Assembly: GCA_034359265.1 (NCBI GenBank) | Contig: CP136896.1 | Coordinates: 36,384,001 to 36,448,000, forward strand | Direction: 5' to 3' | Length of the DNA stretch: 64,000 nt | Source of the DNA: Canna indica | Lineage: Eukaryota; Streptophyta; Magnoliopsida; Zingiberales; Cannaceae | In this document: positions 1 to 11,579 of the stretch, piece after piece | Layout of the letters: each line of letters opens with the position of its first letter | Numbering within the stretch: position 1 is the stretch's first letter | Notes under the pieces: model-generated | Told to the model about the DNA's origin: nothing | What the model saw: the letters and a program-made list of their open reading frames with translations, nothing else | The model's database searches: none | Made by a program: the position numbers and the translations under genes

Positions 1-1272
1 GGGACTCAAATTACAGGGCGTTCCAAGCCGATACCCCGAAGTTCAATCAGTCTGCTTCGTTCAAGATTCTATTTGAAAAATCATGCAATTCATTGCATTA
101 GTCTGTCAAAAATAACTCGATTAACAACTTCTCCCATCACAGTGAATGTTCTGGAGTCGCTCGGGACTCAGATTACAGGGCGTTTGAGCCGATACCCAGA
201 AGTTCAATCAGTCTGCTTCGTTCAAGATCTATTCGAAAAATCATGCAATTCTTTGCATTAGTCTGTCAAAAAAAACTCGATTAACAACTTCTCCCATCAC
301 AGTGAATGTTCTGGAGTCGCTCGGGACTCAGATTACAGGGCGTTTCGAGCCGATACCCCGAAGTTCAATCAGTCTACTTCGTTCAAGATTCTATTCGAAA
401 AATAGTGCAATTCTTTGCATTAGTCTGTAAAAAATAACTCGATTAACAACTTCTCCCATCGCAGTGAATGTTCTGGAGTCGCTCGGTACTCAGATTACTG
501 GGCGTTTCAAGCCGATACCCCGAAGTTCAATCAGTTGGCATCGTTCAAGATCTATTTGAAAAGTCATGCAATTCTTTGCATTAGTCTGTAAAAAATAACT
601 CGATTAACAACTTCTCCCATCATAGATATTGTTCTGGAGTCGCTCGGGACTCAGATTCAGGGCGTTTCGAGCCGATACCTCGAAGTTCAATCAGTCTGCT
701 TCGTTCAAGATTCTATTCGAAAAATAGTGCAATTCTTTGCATTAGTCTGTCAAAAATAACTCGATTAACAACTTCTCCCATCGCAGTGAATGTTTTGGAG
801 TCGCTCGGTACTCAGTATACTGGGCGTTTCGAGCCGATACCCCGAAGTTCAATCAGTCGGCATCGTTCATGATCTATTTGAAAAGTCATGCAATTCTTTG
901 CATTAGTCTGTCAAAAATAACTCGATTAACAACTTCTCCCATCATAGATATTGTTCTGGAGTCGCTCGGGACTCAGATTACAGGGCGTTTCGAGCCGATA
1001 CCTCGAAGTTCAATCAGTCTGCTTCGTTCAAAATTCTATTCGAAAAATAGTGCAATTCTGTGCATTAGTCTGTCAAAAATAACTCGATTAACAACTTCTC
1101 CATCGCAGTCAATGTTCTGGAGACGCTCGGGACTCAAATTACAGGGCATTTCAAGCCGATACCCCGAAGTTCAATCAGTCTGCTTCGTTCAAGATCTATT
1201 CGAAAAATCATGCAATTCTTTGCATTAGTCTGTCAAAAATAACTCGATTAACAACTTCTCCCATCACAGTGA

Positions 1273-1434
1273 ATGTTCTGGAGTCGCTCGGGACTCAGAT
1301 TACAGGGCGTTTCGAGCCGATACCCCGAAGTTCAATCAGTCTGCTTCTTTCAAGATTCTATTCGAAAAATAGTGCAATTCTTTGCATTAGTCTGTCAAAA
1401 ATAACTCGATTAACAACTTCTCCCATCGCAGTGA
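1273..1434 (+). repeat. Reference 162-bp monomer (AGATTCT form)
   Basis: This is a representative long-form monomer. It runs from ATGTTCTGG at 1273 to the next at 1435, exactly 162 bp. It differs from the short form mainly by one extra T in AGATTCT. Because 162 is a multiple of three, consecutive long forms keep one plus-strand frame open, producing a 54-residue repeat that looks coding but is not. Observed HOR lengths agree with simple mixtures of 161- and 162-bp units: 970 = 2x161 + 4x162; 1,452 = 6x161 + 3x162; 3,390 = 12x161 + 9x162. Confidence 0.95.
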
Positions 1435-2400
1435 ATGTTCTGGAGTCGCTCGGTACTCAGATTACTGGGCGTTTCGAGCCGATACCCCGAAGTTCAATCA
1501 GTCTGCTTCGTTCAAGATTCTATTCAAAAAATAGTGCAATTCTGTGCATTAGTCTGTCAAGAATAACTCGATTAACAACTTCTCCCATCGCAGTGAATGT
1601 TCTGGAGTCGCTCGGTACTCAGATTACTGGGCGTTTCGAGCCGATACCCCGAAGTTCAATCAGTCGGCTTCGTTCAAAATCAATTCGAAAAATCGTGCAA
1701 TTCTTTGCATTAGTCTATCAAAAATAACTCGATTAACAACTTCTCCCATCACAGTGAATGTTCTGGAGTCTCTCGGGACTCAGATTACAGGCCGTTTTGA
1801 GCCGATACCCCGAAGTTCAATCAGTCGGCATCGTTCAAGATCTATTCGAAAAATAATGCAATTCTTTGCATTAGTCTGTCAAAAATAACTCGATTAACAA
1901 CTTCTCCATCGCAGTCAATGTTCTGGAGTCGCTCGGGACTCAAATTACAGGGCGTTTCAAGCCGATACCCCGAAGTTCAATCAGTCTGCTTCGTTCAAGA
2001 TTCTATTTGAAAAATCATGCAATTCATTGCATTAGTCTGTCAAAAATAACTCGATTAACAACTTCTCCCATCACAGTGAATGTTCGGGAGTCGCTCGGGA
2101 CTCAGATTATAGGGCGTTTGAGCCGATACCCAGAAGTTCAATCAGTCTGCTTCGTTCAAGATCTATTCGAAAAATCATGCAATTCTTTGCATTAGTCTGT
2201 CAAAAATAACTCGATTAACAACTTCTCCCACCACAGTGAATGTTCTGGAGTCGCTCGGTACTCAGATTACTGGGCGTTTCGAGCCGATACCCCGAAGATC
2301 AATCAGTCGGCTTCGTTCAAAATCAATTCGAAAAATCGTGCAATTCTTTGCATTAGTCTGTCAAAAATAACTCGATTAACAACTTCTCCCATCACAGTGA

Positions 2401-2561
2401 ATGTTCTGGAGTCGCTCGGGACTCAGATTACAGGGCGTTTCGAGCCGATACCCCGAAGTTCAATCAGTCGGCATCGTTCAAGATCTATTCGAAAAATCAT
2501 GCAATTCTTTGCATTAGTCTGTCAAAAATAACTCGATTAACAACTTCTCCTATCACAGTGA
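2401..2561 (+). repeat. Reference 161-bp monomer (AGATCT form)
   Basis: This is a representative short-form monomer, counted from one ATGTTCTGG to the next (2401 to 2562). It carries AGATCT at about 2481, two A5 tracts starting at 2492 and 2524, and the ATGCAA/TTGCAT dyad at 2499-2514. By hand count it has 38 C, 31 G and 10 CpG, about 1.4 times the CpG expected from composition. Loss of one T relative to the 162-bp form shifts the plus-strand frame, so a TAA in the AAAAATAAC segment closes any open frame running through it. This is why open frames in the array keep ending in the same residues. Confidence 0.95.
2499..2514. repeat. Short dyad ATGCAA-N4-TTGCAT inside monomer
   Basis: This is a perfect six-base inverted repeat with a four-base TTCT loop, shown here in one monomer. 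It is present in the many monomers that carry the ATGCAATTCTTTGCAT form. Common variants weaken it: GTGCAATTCTGTGCAT keeps only TGCA/TGCA, TTCTTTTGCAT enlarges the loop by one base, and the 156-bp class loses most of the right arm. Short dyads are frequent in centromeric satellites, where non-B DNA has been proposed to matter. A function here is inference only. Confidence 0.7.
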
Positions 2562-4799
2562 ATGTTCTGGAGTCGCTCGGGACTCAGATTACAGGGCGTT
2601 TCGAGCCGATACCCCGAAGTTCAATCAGTCGGCATCGTTCAAGATCTATTCGAAAAATCATGCAATTCTTTGCATTAGTCTATCAAAAATAACTCGATTA
2701 ACAACTTCTCCCATCATAGTTAATGTTCTGGAGTCGCTCGGGACTCAGATTACAGGGCGTTTCGAGCCGATACCCCGAAGTTCAATCAGTTGGCTTCGTT
2801 CAAGATTCTATTCAAAAAATCGTGCAATTCTGTGCATTAGTCTGTCAAAAATAACTCGATTAACAACTTCTCCCATCACAGTGAATGTTCTGGAGTCACT
2901 CGGTACTCAGATTACTGGGCGTTTCGAGCTGATACCCCAAAGTTCAATCAGTCGGCATCGTTCAAGATCTATTAGAAAAATCAAGTAATTCTTTGCATTA
3001 GTCTGTCAAAAATAACTCGATTAACAACTTCTCCCATCACAGTGAATGTTCTGGAGTCGCTCGGGACTCGGATTACAGGGCATTTCGAGCCGATACCCCG
3101 AAGTCCAATCAGTCTGCTTCGTTCAAGATTCTATTAGAAAAATAGTGCAATTCTGTGCATTAGTCTGTCAAGAATAACTCGATTAACAACTTCTCCCATC
3201 GCAGTGAATGTTCTGGAGTCGCTCGGTACTCAGATTACTGGGCGTTTCAAGCCGATACCCCGAAGTTCAATCAGTCGGCTTTGTTCAAAATCAATTCGAA
3301 AAATCATGCAATTATGTGCATTAGTCTATCAAAAATAACTCGATTAACAACTTCTCCCATCGCAGTGAATGTTTTGGAGTCGCTCGGTACTCAGATTACA
3401 GGCCGTTTCGAGCCGATACCCCGAAGTTCAATCAGTCGGCATCGTTCAAGATCTATTCGAAAAATCATGCAATTCTTTGCATTAGTCTGTCAAAAATAAC
3501 TCGATTAACAACTTCTCCTATCACAGAGAATGTTCTGGAGTCGCTCGGGACTCAGATTACAGGGCATTTGAGCCGATACCCAGAAGTTCAATCAGTCTGC
3601 TTCGTTCAAGATCTATTCGAAAAATCATGCAATTCTTTGCATTAGTCTGTCAAAAATAACTCGATTAACAACTTCTCCCATCACAGTGAATGTTCTGGAG
3701 TCGCTCGAGACTCAGATTACAGGGCGTTTCGAGCCGATACCCCGAAGTTCAATCAGTCTACTTCGTTCAAGATTCTATTCGAAAAATAGTGCAATTCTTT
3801 GCATTAGTCTGTCAAAAATAACTCGATTAACAACTTCTCCCATCGCAGTGAATGTTCTGGAGTCGCTCGGTACTCAGATTACTGGGCGTTTCGAGCCGAT
3901 ACCCCGAAGTTCAATCAGTCTGCTTCGTTCAAGATTCTATTCAAAAAATAGTGCAATTCTGTGCATTAGTCTGTCAAGAATAACTCGATTAACAACTTCT
4001 CCCATCGCAGTGAATGTTCTGGAGTCGCTCGGTACTCAGATTACTGGGCTTTTCGAGCCGATACCCCGAAGTTCAATCAGTCGGCTTCGTTCAAAATCAA
4101 TTCGAAAAATCGTGCAATTCTTTGCATTAGTCTATCAAAAATAACTCGATTAACAACTTCTCCCATCACAGTGAATGTTCTGGAGTCGCTCGGGACTCAG
4201 ATTACAGGGCGTTTCGAGCCGATACCCCGAAGTTCAATCAGTCGGCATCGTTCAAGATCTATTCGAAAAATCATGCAATTCTTTGCATTAGTCTGTCAAA
4301 AATTACTCGATTAACAACTTCTCCATCGCAGTCAATGTTCTGGAGTCGCTCGGGACTCAAATTACAGGGCGTTTCAAGCCGATACCCCGAAGTTCAATCA
4401 GTCTACTTCGTTCAAGATTCTATTTGAAAAATCATGCAATTCATTGCATTAGTCTGTAAAAAATAACTCGATTAACAACTTCTCCCATCACAGTGAATGT
4501 TCTGGAGTCGCTCGGGACTCAGATTACAGGGCTTTTCGAGCCGATACCCCGAAGTTCAATCAGTCGGCTTCGTTCAAAATCTATTCGAAAAGTCATGCAA
4601 TTCTTTTGCATTAGTCTGTCAAAAATAACTCGATTAACAACTTCTCCCATCATAGTTAATGTTCTGGAGTCGTTCGGGACTCAGATTACAGGGCGTTTCT
4701 AGCCGATACCACGAAGTTCAATCAGTCGGCTTCGTTCAAGATTCTATTCGAAAAATCGTGCAATTCTGTGCATTAGTCTATCAAAAATAACTCGATTAA

Positions 4800-7700
4800 C
4801 AACTTCTCCCATCGCAGTGAATGTTCTGGAGTCGCTCGGTACTCAGATTACTGGGCGTTTCGAGCCGATACCCCGAAGTTCAATCAGTCGGCATCGTTCA
4901 AGATCTATTCGAAAAGTCATGCAATTCTTTGCATTAGTCTGTCAAAAATAACTCGATTAATAACTTCTCCCATCATAGTTAATGTTCTGGAGTCGCTTGG
5001 GACTCAGATTACAGGGCGTTCCGAGCCGATACCCCGAAGTTCAATCAGCCGGCTTCGTTCAAGATTCTATTCGAAAAATCGTGCAATTCTGTGCATTAGT
5101 CTGTCAAAAATAACTCGATTAACAACTTCTCCCATCGCAGTGAATGTTCTGGAGTCGCTCGGGACTCATATTACAGGGCGTTTCGAGCCGATACCCCGAA
5201 GTTCAATCAGTCGGCTTCGTTCAAGATTCTATTCGAAAAATCGTGCAATTCTGTGCATTAGTCTGTCAAGAATAACTCGATTAACAACTTCTCCCATCGC
5301 AGTGAATGTTCTGGAGTCGCTCGGTACTCAGATTACTGGGCTTTTCGAGCCGATACCCCGAAGTTCAATCAGTCGGCTTCGTTCAAAATCAATTCGAAAA
5401 ATCGGGCAATTCTTTGCATTAGTCTGTCAAAAATAACTCGATTAACAACTTCTCCCATCACAGTGAATGTTCTGGAGTCGTTCGGGACTCAGATTACTGT
5501 GCGTTTCGAGCCGATACCCCGAAGTTCAATCAGTCGGCATCGTTCAAGATCTATTCGAAAAGTCATGCAATTCTTTTGCATTAGTCTGTCAAAAATAACT
5601 CGATTAACAACTTCTCCCATCATAGTTAATGTTCTGGAGTCGTTCGGGACTCAGATTACAGGGCGTTTCTAGCCGATACCCCGAAGTTCAATCAGTCGGC
5701 TTCGTTCAAGATTCTATTCGAAAAATCGTGCAATTCTGTGCATTAGTCTATCAAAAATAACTCGATTAACAACTTCTCCCATCGCAGTGAATGTTCTGGA
5801 GTCGCTCGGTACTCAGATTACTGGGCATTTCGAGCCGATACCCCGAAGTTCAATCAGTCGGCATCGTTCAAGATCTATTCGAAAAGTTATGCAATTCTTT
5901 GCATTAGTCTGTCAAAAATAACTTGATTAATAACTTCTCCCATCATAGTTAATGTTCTGGAGGCGCTTGGGACTCAGATTACAGGGCGTTTCGAGCCGAT
6001 ACCCCGAAGTTCAATCGGCCGGCTTCGTTCAAGATTCTATTCGAAAAATCGTGCAATTCTGTGCATTAGTCTGTCAAAAATAACTCGATTAACAACTTCT
6101 CCCATCGCAGTGAATGTTCTGGAGTCGCTCGGGACTCATATTACAGGGCGTTTCGAGCCGATACCCCGAAGTTCAATCAGTCGGCTTCGTTCAAGATTCT
6201 ATTCGAAAAATCGTGCAATTTTGTGCATTAGTCTGTCAAAAATAACTCGATTAACAACTTCTCCCATCGCAGTGAATGTTCTGGAGTCGCTCGGTACTCA
6301 GATTACTGGGCGTTTCGAGCCGATACCCCGAAGTTCAATCAGTCAGCATCGTTCAAGATCTATTCGAAAAATCATGCAATTCTTTGCATTAGTCTGTCAA
6401 AAATAACTCGATTAACAACTTCTCCCATCACAGTGAATGTTCTGGAGTCGCTCGGGACTCAGATTACAGGGCGTTTCGAGCCGATACCCCGAAGTTCAAT
6501 CAGTCTGCTTCGTTCAAGATTCTATTCGATAAATCGTGCAATTCTGTGCATTAGTCTGTCAAGAATAACTCGATTAACAACTTCTCCCATCGCAGTGAAT
6601 GTTCTGGAGTCGCTCGGTACTTAGATTACAGGGCGTTTCGAGCCGATACCCCGAAGTTCAATCAGTCGGCTTCGTTCAAAATTAATTCGAAAAATCGGGC
6701 AATTCTTTGCATTAGTCTGTCAAACAGAACTCGGTTAACAACTTCTCCCATCACAGTGAATGTTCTGGAGTCGCTCGGGACTCAGATTACAGGGCGTTTC
6801 GAGCCGATACCCCGAAGTTCAATCAGTCGGCATCGTTCAAGATCTATTCGAAAAATCATGCAATTCTTTGCATTAGTCTGTCAAAAATAACTCGATTAAC
6901 AACTTCTCCTATCACAGTGAATGTTCTGGAGTCGCTCGGGACTCATATTACAGGGCGTTTGGAGCCGATACCCCGAAGTTCAATCAGTCGGCATCGTTCA
7001 AGATCTATTCGAAAAATCATGCAATTCTTTGCATTAGTCTATCAAAAATAACTCGATTAACAACTTCTCCCATCATAGTTAATGTTCTGGAGTCGCTCGG
7101 GACTCAGATTACAGGGCGTTTCGAGCCGATACCCCGAAGTTCAATCAGTTGGCTTCGTTCAAGATTCTATTCGAAAAATCGTGCAATTCTGTGCATTAGT
7201 CTGGCAAAAATAACTCGATTAACAACTTCTCCCATCACAGTGAATGTTCTGGAGTCACTCGGTACTCAGATTACTGGGCGTTTCGAGCTGATACCCCAAA
7301 GTTCAATCAGTCGGCATCGTTCAAGATCTATTAGAAAAATCAAGTAATTCTTTGCATTAGTCTGTCAAAAATAACTCGATTAACAACTTCTCCCATCACA
7401 GTGAATGTTCTGGAGTCGCTCGGGACTCAGATTACAGGGCGTTTCGAGCCGATATCCCGAAGTCCAATCAGTCTGCTTCGTTCAAGATTCTATTCGAAAA
7501 ATAGTGCAATTCTGTGCATTAGTCTGTCAAGAATAACTCGATTAACAACTTCTCCCATCGCAGTGAATGTTCTGGAGTCGCTCGGTACTCAGATTACTGG
7601 GCGTTTCAAGCCGATACCCCGAAGTTCAATCAGTCGGCTTCGTTCAAAATCAATTCGAAAAATCACGCAATTATGTGCATTAGTCTATCAAAAATAACTC

Positions 7701-8189
7701 GATTAACAACTTCTCCCATCGCAGTGAATGTTTTGGAGTCGCTCGGTACTCAGATTACAGGCCGTTTCGAGCCGATACCCCGAAGTTCAATCAGTCGGCA
7801 TCGTTCAAGATCTATTCGAAAAATCAAGCAATTCTTTGCATTAGTCTGTCAAAAATAACTCGATTAACAACTTCTCCTATCACAGAGAATGTTCTGGAGT
7901 CGCTCGGGACTCAGATTATAGGGCGTTTGAGCCGATACCCCGAAGTTCAATCAGTCTGCTTCGTTCAAGATCTATTCGAAAAATCATGCAATTCTTTGCA
8001 TTAGTCTGTCAAAAATAACTCGATTAACAACTTCTCCCATCACAGTGAATGTTCTGGAGTCGCTCGAGACTCAGATTACAGGGCGTTTCGAGCCGATACC
8101 CCGAAGTTCAATCAGTCTACTTCGTTCAAGATTCTATTCGAAAAATAGTGCAATTCTTTGCATTAGTCTGTCAAAAATAACTCGATTAA
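4800..8189 (+). repeat. 3,390-bp HOR, copy 1 (21 monomers)
   Basis: This is the first copy of a 21-monomer higher-order unit. Diagnostic points repeat exactly 3,390 bp later: the monomer start at 5,140 recurs at 8,530, 6,110 at 9,500, 7,401 at 10,791, and the ATTATGTGCATTAG variant at 7,667 recurs at 11,057. The upstream limit lies where copies 1 and 2 stop agreeing, near 4,780-4,870. Private changes in this copy include AACTCGGTTAAC near 6,731 and CTGGCAAAA near 7,202. Boundaries are approximate. Confidence 0.9.
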
Positions 8190-11100
8190 CAACTTCTCCC
8201 ATCGCAGTGAATGTTCTGGAGTCGCTCGGTACTCAGATTACTGGGCGTTTCGAGCCGATACCCCGAAGTTCAATCAGTCGGCATCGTTCAAGATCTATTC
8301 GAAAAGTCATGCAATTCTTTGCATTAGTCTGTCAAAAATAACTCGATTAATAACTTCTCCCATCATAGTTAATGTTCTGGAGTCGCTTGGGACTCAGATT
8401 ACAGGGCGTTCCGAGCCGACACCCCGAAGTTCAATCAGCCGGCTTCGTTCAAGATTCTATTCGAAAAATCGTGCAATTCTGTGCATTAGTCTGTCAAAAA
8501 TAACTCGATTAACAACTTCTCCCATCGCAGTGAATGTTCTGGAGTCGCTCGGGACTCATATTACAGGGCGTTTCGAGCCGATACCCCGAAGTTCAATCAG
8601 TCGGCTTCGTTCAAGATTCTATTCGAAAAATCGTGCAATTCTGTGCATTAGTCTGTCAAGAATAACTCGATTAACAACTTCTCCCATCGCAGTGAATGTT
8701 CTGGAGTCGCTCGGTACTCAGATTACTGGGCTTTTCGAGCCGATACCCCGAAGTTCAATCAGTCGGCTTCGTTCAAAATCAATTCGAAAAATCGGGCAAT
8801 TCTTTGCATTAGTCTGTCAAAAATAACTCGATTAACAACTTCTCCCATCACAGTGAATGTTCTGGAGTCGTTCGGGACTCAGATTACTGTGCGTTTCGAG
8901 CCGATACCCCGAAGTTCAATCAGTCGGCATCGTTCAAGATCTATTCGAAAAGTCATGCAATTCTTTTGCATTAGTCTGTCAAAAATAACTCGATTAACAA
9001 CTTCTCCCATCATAGTTAATGTTCTGGAGTCGTTCGGGACTCAGATTACAGGGCGTTTCTAGCCGATACCCCGAAGTTCAATCAGTCGGCTTCGTTCAAG
9101 ATTCTATTCGAAAAATCGTGCAATTCTGTGCATTAGTCTATCAAAAATAACTCGATTAACAACTTCTCCCATCGCAGTGAATGTTCTGGAGTCGCTCGGT
9201 ACTCAGATTACTGGGCATTTCGAGCCGATACCCCGAAGTTCAATCAGTCGGCATCGTTCAAGATCTATTCGAAAAGTTATGCAATTCTTTGCATTAGTCT
9301 GTCAAAAATAACTTGATTAATAACTTCTCCCATCATAGTTAATGTTCTGGAGGCGCTTGGGACTCAGATTACAGGGCGTTTCGAGCCGATACCCCGAAGT
9401 TCAATCGGCCGGCTTCGTTCAAGATTCTATTCGAAAAATCGTGCAATTCTGTGCATTAGTCTGTCAAAAATAACTCGATTAACAACTTCTCCCATCGCAG
9501 TGAATGTTCTGGAGTCGCTCGGGACTCATATTACAGGGCGTTTCGAGCCGATACCCCGAAGTTCAATCAGTCGGCTTCGTTCAAGATTCTATTCGAAAAA
9601 TCGTGCAATTTTGTGCATTAGTCTGTCAAAAATAACTCGATTAACAACTTCTCCCATCGCAGTGAATGTTCTGGAGTCGCTCGGTACTCAGATTACTGGG
9701 CGTTTCGAGCCGATACCCCGAAGTTCAATCAGTCAGCATCGTTCAAGATCTATTCGAAAAATCATGCAATTCTTTGCATTAGTCTGTCAAAAATAACTCG
9801 ATTAACAACTTCTCCCATCACAGTGAATGTTCTGGAGTCGCTCGGGACTCAGATTACAGGGCGTTTCGAGCCGATACCCCGAAGTTCAATCAGTCTGCTT
9901 CGTTCAAGATTCTATTCGATAAATCGTGCAATTCTGTGCATTAGTCTGTCAAGAATAACTCGATTAACAACTTCTCCCATCGCAGTGAATGTTCTGGAGT
10001 CGCTCGGTACTTAGATTACAGGGCGTTTCGAGCCGATACCCCGAAGTTCAATCAGTCGGCTTCGTTCAAAATTAATTCAAAAAATCGGGCAATTCTTTGC
10101 ATTAGTCTGTCAAACAGAACTCGATTAACAACTTCTCCCATCACAGTGAATGTTCTGGAGTCGCTCGGGACTCAGATTACAGGGCGTTTCGAGCCGATAC
10201 CCCGAAGTTCAATCAGTCGGCATCGTTCAAGATCTATTCGAAAAATCATGCAATTCTTTGCATTAGTCTGTCAAAAATAACTCGATTAACAACTTCTCCT
10301 ATCACAGTGAATGTTCTGGAGTCGCTCGGGACTGATATTACAGGGCGTTTGGAGCCGATACCCCGAAGTTCAATCAGTCGGCATCGTTCAAGATCTATTC
10401 GAAAAATCATGCAATTCTTTGCATTAGTCTATCAAAAATAACTCGATTAACAACTTCTCCCATCATAGTTAATGTTCTGGAGTCGCTCGGGACTCAGATT
10501 ACAGGGCGTTTCGAGCCGATACCCCGAAGTTCAATCAGTTGGCTTCGTTCAAGATTCTATTCGAAAAATTGTGCAATTCTGTGCATTAGTCTGTCAAAAA
10601 TAACTCGATTAACAACTTCTCCCATCACAGTGAATGTTCTGGAGTCACTCGGTACTCAGATTACTGGGCGTTTCGAGCTGATACCCCAAAGTTCAATCAG
10701 TCGGCATCGTTCAAGATCTATTAGAAAAATCAAGTAATTCTTTGCATTAGTCTGTCAAAAATAACTCGATTAACAACTTCTCCCATCACAGTGAATGTTC
10801 TGGAGTCGCTCGGGACTCAGATTACAGGGCGTTTCGAGCCGATATCCCGAAGTCCAATCAGTCTGCTTCGTTCAAGATTCTATTCGAAAAATAGTGCAAT
10901 TCTGTGCATTAGTCTGTCAAGAATAACTCGATTAACAACTTCTCCCATCGCAGTGAATGTTCTGGAGTCGCTCGGTACTCAGATTACTGGGCGTTTCAAG
11001 CCGATACCCCGAAGTTCAATCAGTCGGCTTCGTTCAAAATCAATTCGAAAAATCACGCAATTATGTGCATTAGTCTATCAAAAATAACACGATTAACAAC

Positions 11101-11579
11101 TTCTCCCATCGCAGTGAATGTTTTGGAGTCGCTCGGTACTCAGATTACAGGCCGTTTCGAGCCGATACCCCGAAGTTCAATCAGTCGGCATCGTTCAAGA
11201 TCTATTCGAAAAATCAAGCAATTCTTTGCATTAGTCTGTCAAAAATAACTCGATTAACAACTTCTCCTATCACAGAGAATGTTCTGGAGTCGCTCGGGAC
11301 TCAGATTACAGGGCGTTTGAGCCGATACCCCGAAGTTCAATCAGTCTGCTTCGTTCAAGATCTATTCGAAAAATCATGCAATTCTTTGCATTAGTCTGTC
11401 AAAAATAACTCGATTAACAACTTCTCCCATCACAGTGAATGTTCTGGAGTCGCTCGAGACTCAGATTACAGGGCGTTTCGAGCCGATACCCCGAAGTTCA
11501 ATCAGTCTACTTCGTTCAAGATTCTATTCGAAAAATAGTGCAATTCTTTGCATTAGTCTGTCAAAAATAACTCGATTAA
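8190..11579 (+). repeat. 3,390-bp HOR, copy 2 (21 monomers)
   Basis: Near-identical to copy 1; by eye I find only about ten single-base differences in 3,390 bp. Examples are GACACCCCG near 8,417 (GATACCCCG elsewhere), TTCAAAAAATCGGGC near 10,077 (TTCGAAAAATCGGGC in copy 1), GGGACTGATATT near 10,330, and AATAACACG near 11,085. Neighbouring monomers inside the unit differ from each other far more than the two HOR copies do, which is the defining signature of HOR amplification. Confidence 0.9.

Larger units (their letters stand above)
1..4800 (+). repeat. Mixed-monomer left block
   Basis: About 30 monomers without one clear HOR period. There are partial internal echoes: 1-310 matches 1935-2245 (offset 1,934 bp, about 12 monomers), including a 160-bp monomer with GTTTGAGCC and CCCAGAAG, before the copies diverge. 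The monomers near 619 and 940 carry ATCATAGATATTG, a form otherwise seen only near 39.7, 45.65, 49.2 and 51.3 kb. The stretch 3,281-4,700 carries cassettes reused later in the window. No gene is present. Confidence 0.88.

Noticed and set aside
2455..2470. GTTCAATCAG as an RNA polymerase III B-box, suggesting a tRNA-derived SINE
   Set aside because: It only partly fits the B-box core. I saw no convincing A-box at the right distance, no poly-A tail or target-site duplication, and the element is part of every tandem monomer rather than dispersed.
2478..2490. BglII-like AGATCT and BstBI-like TTCGAA palindromes as regulatory operators
   Set aside because: They are ordinary parts of the monomer and vary between length classes. 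Nothing links them to regulation. They would only give a ladder in restriction digests.
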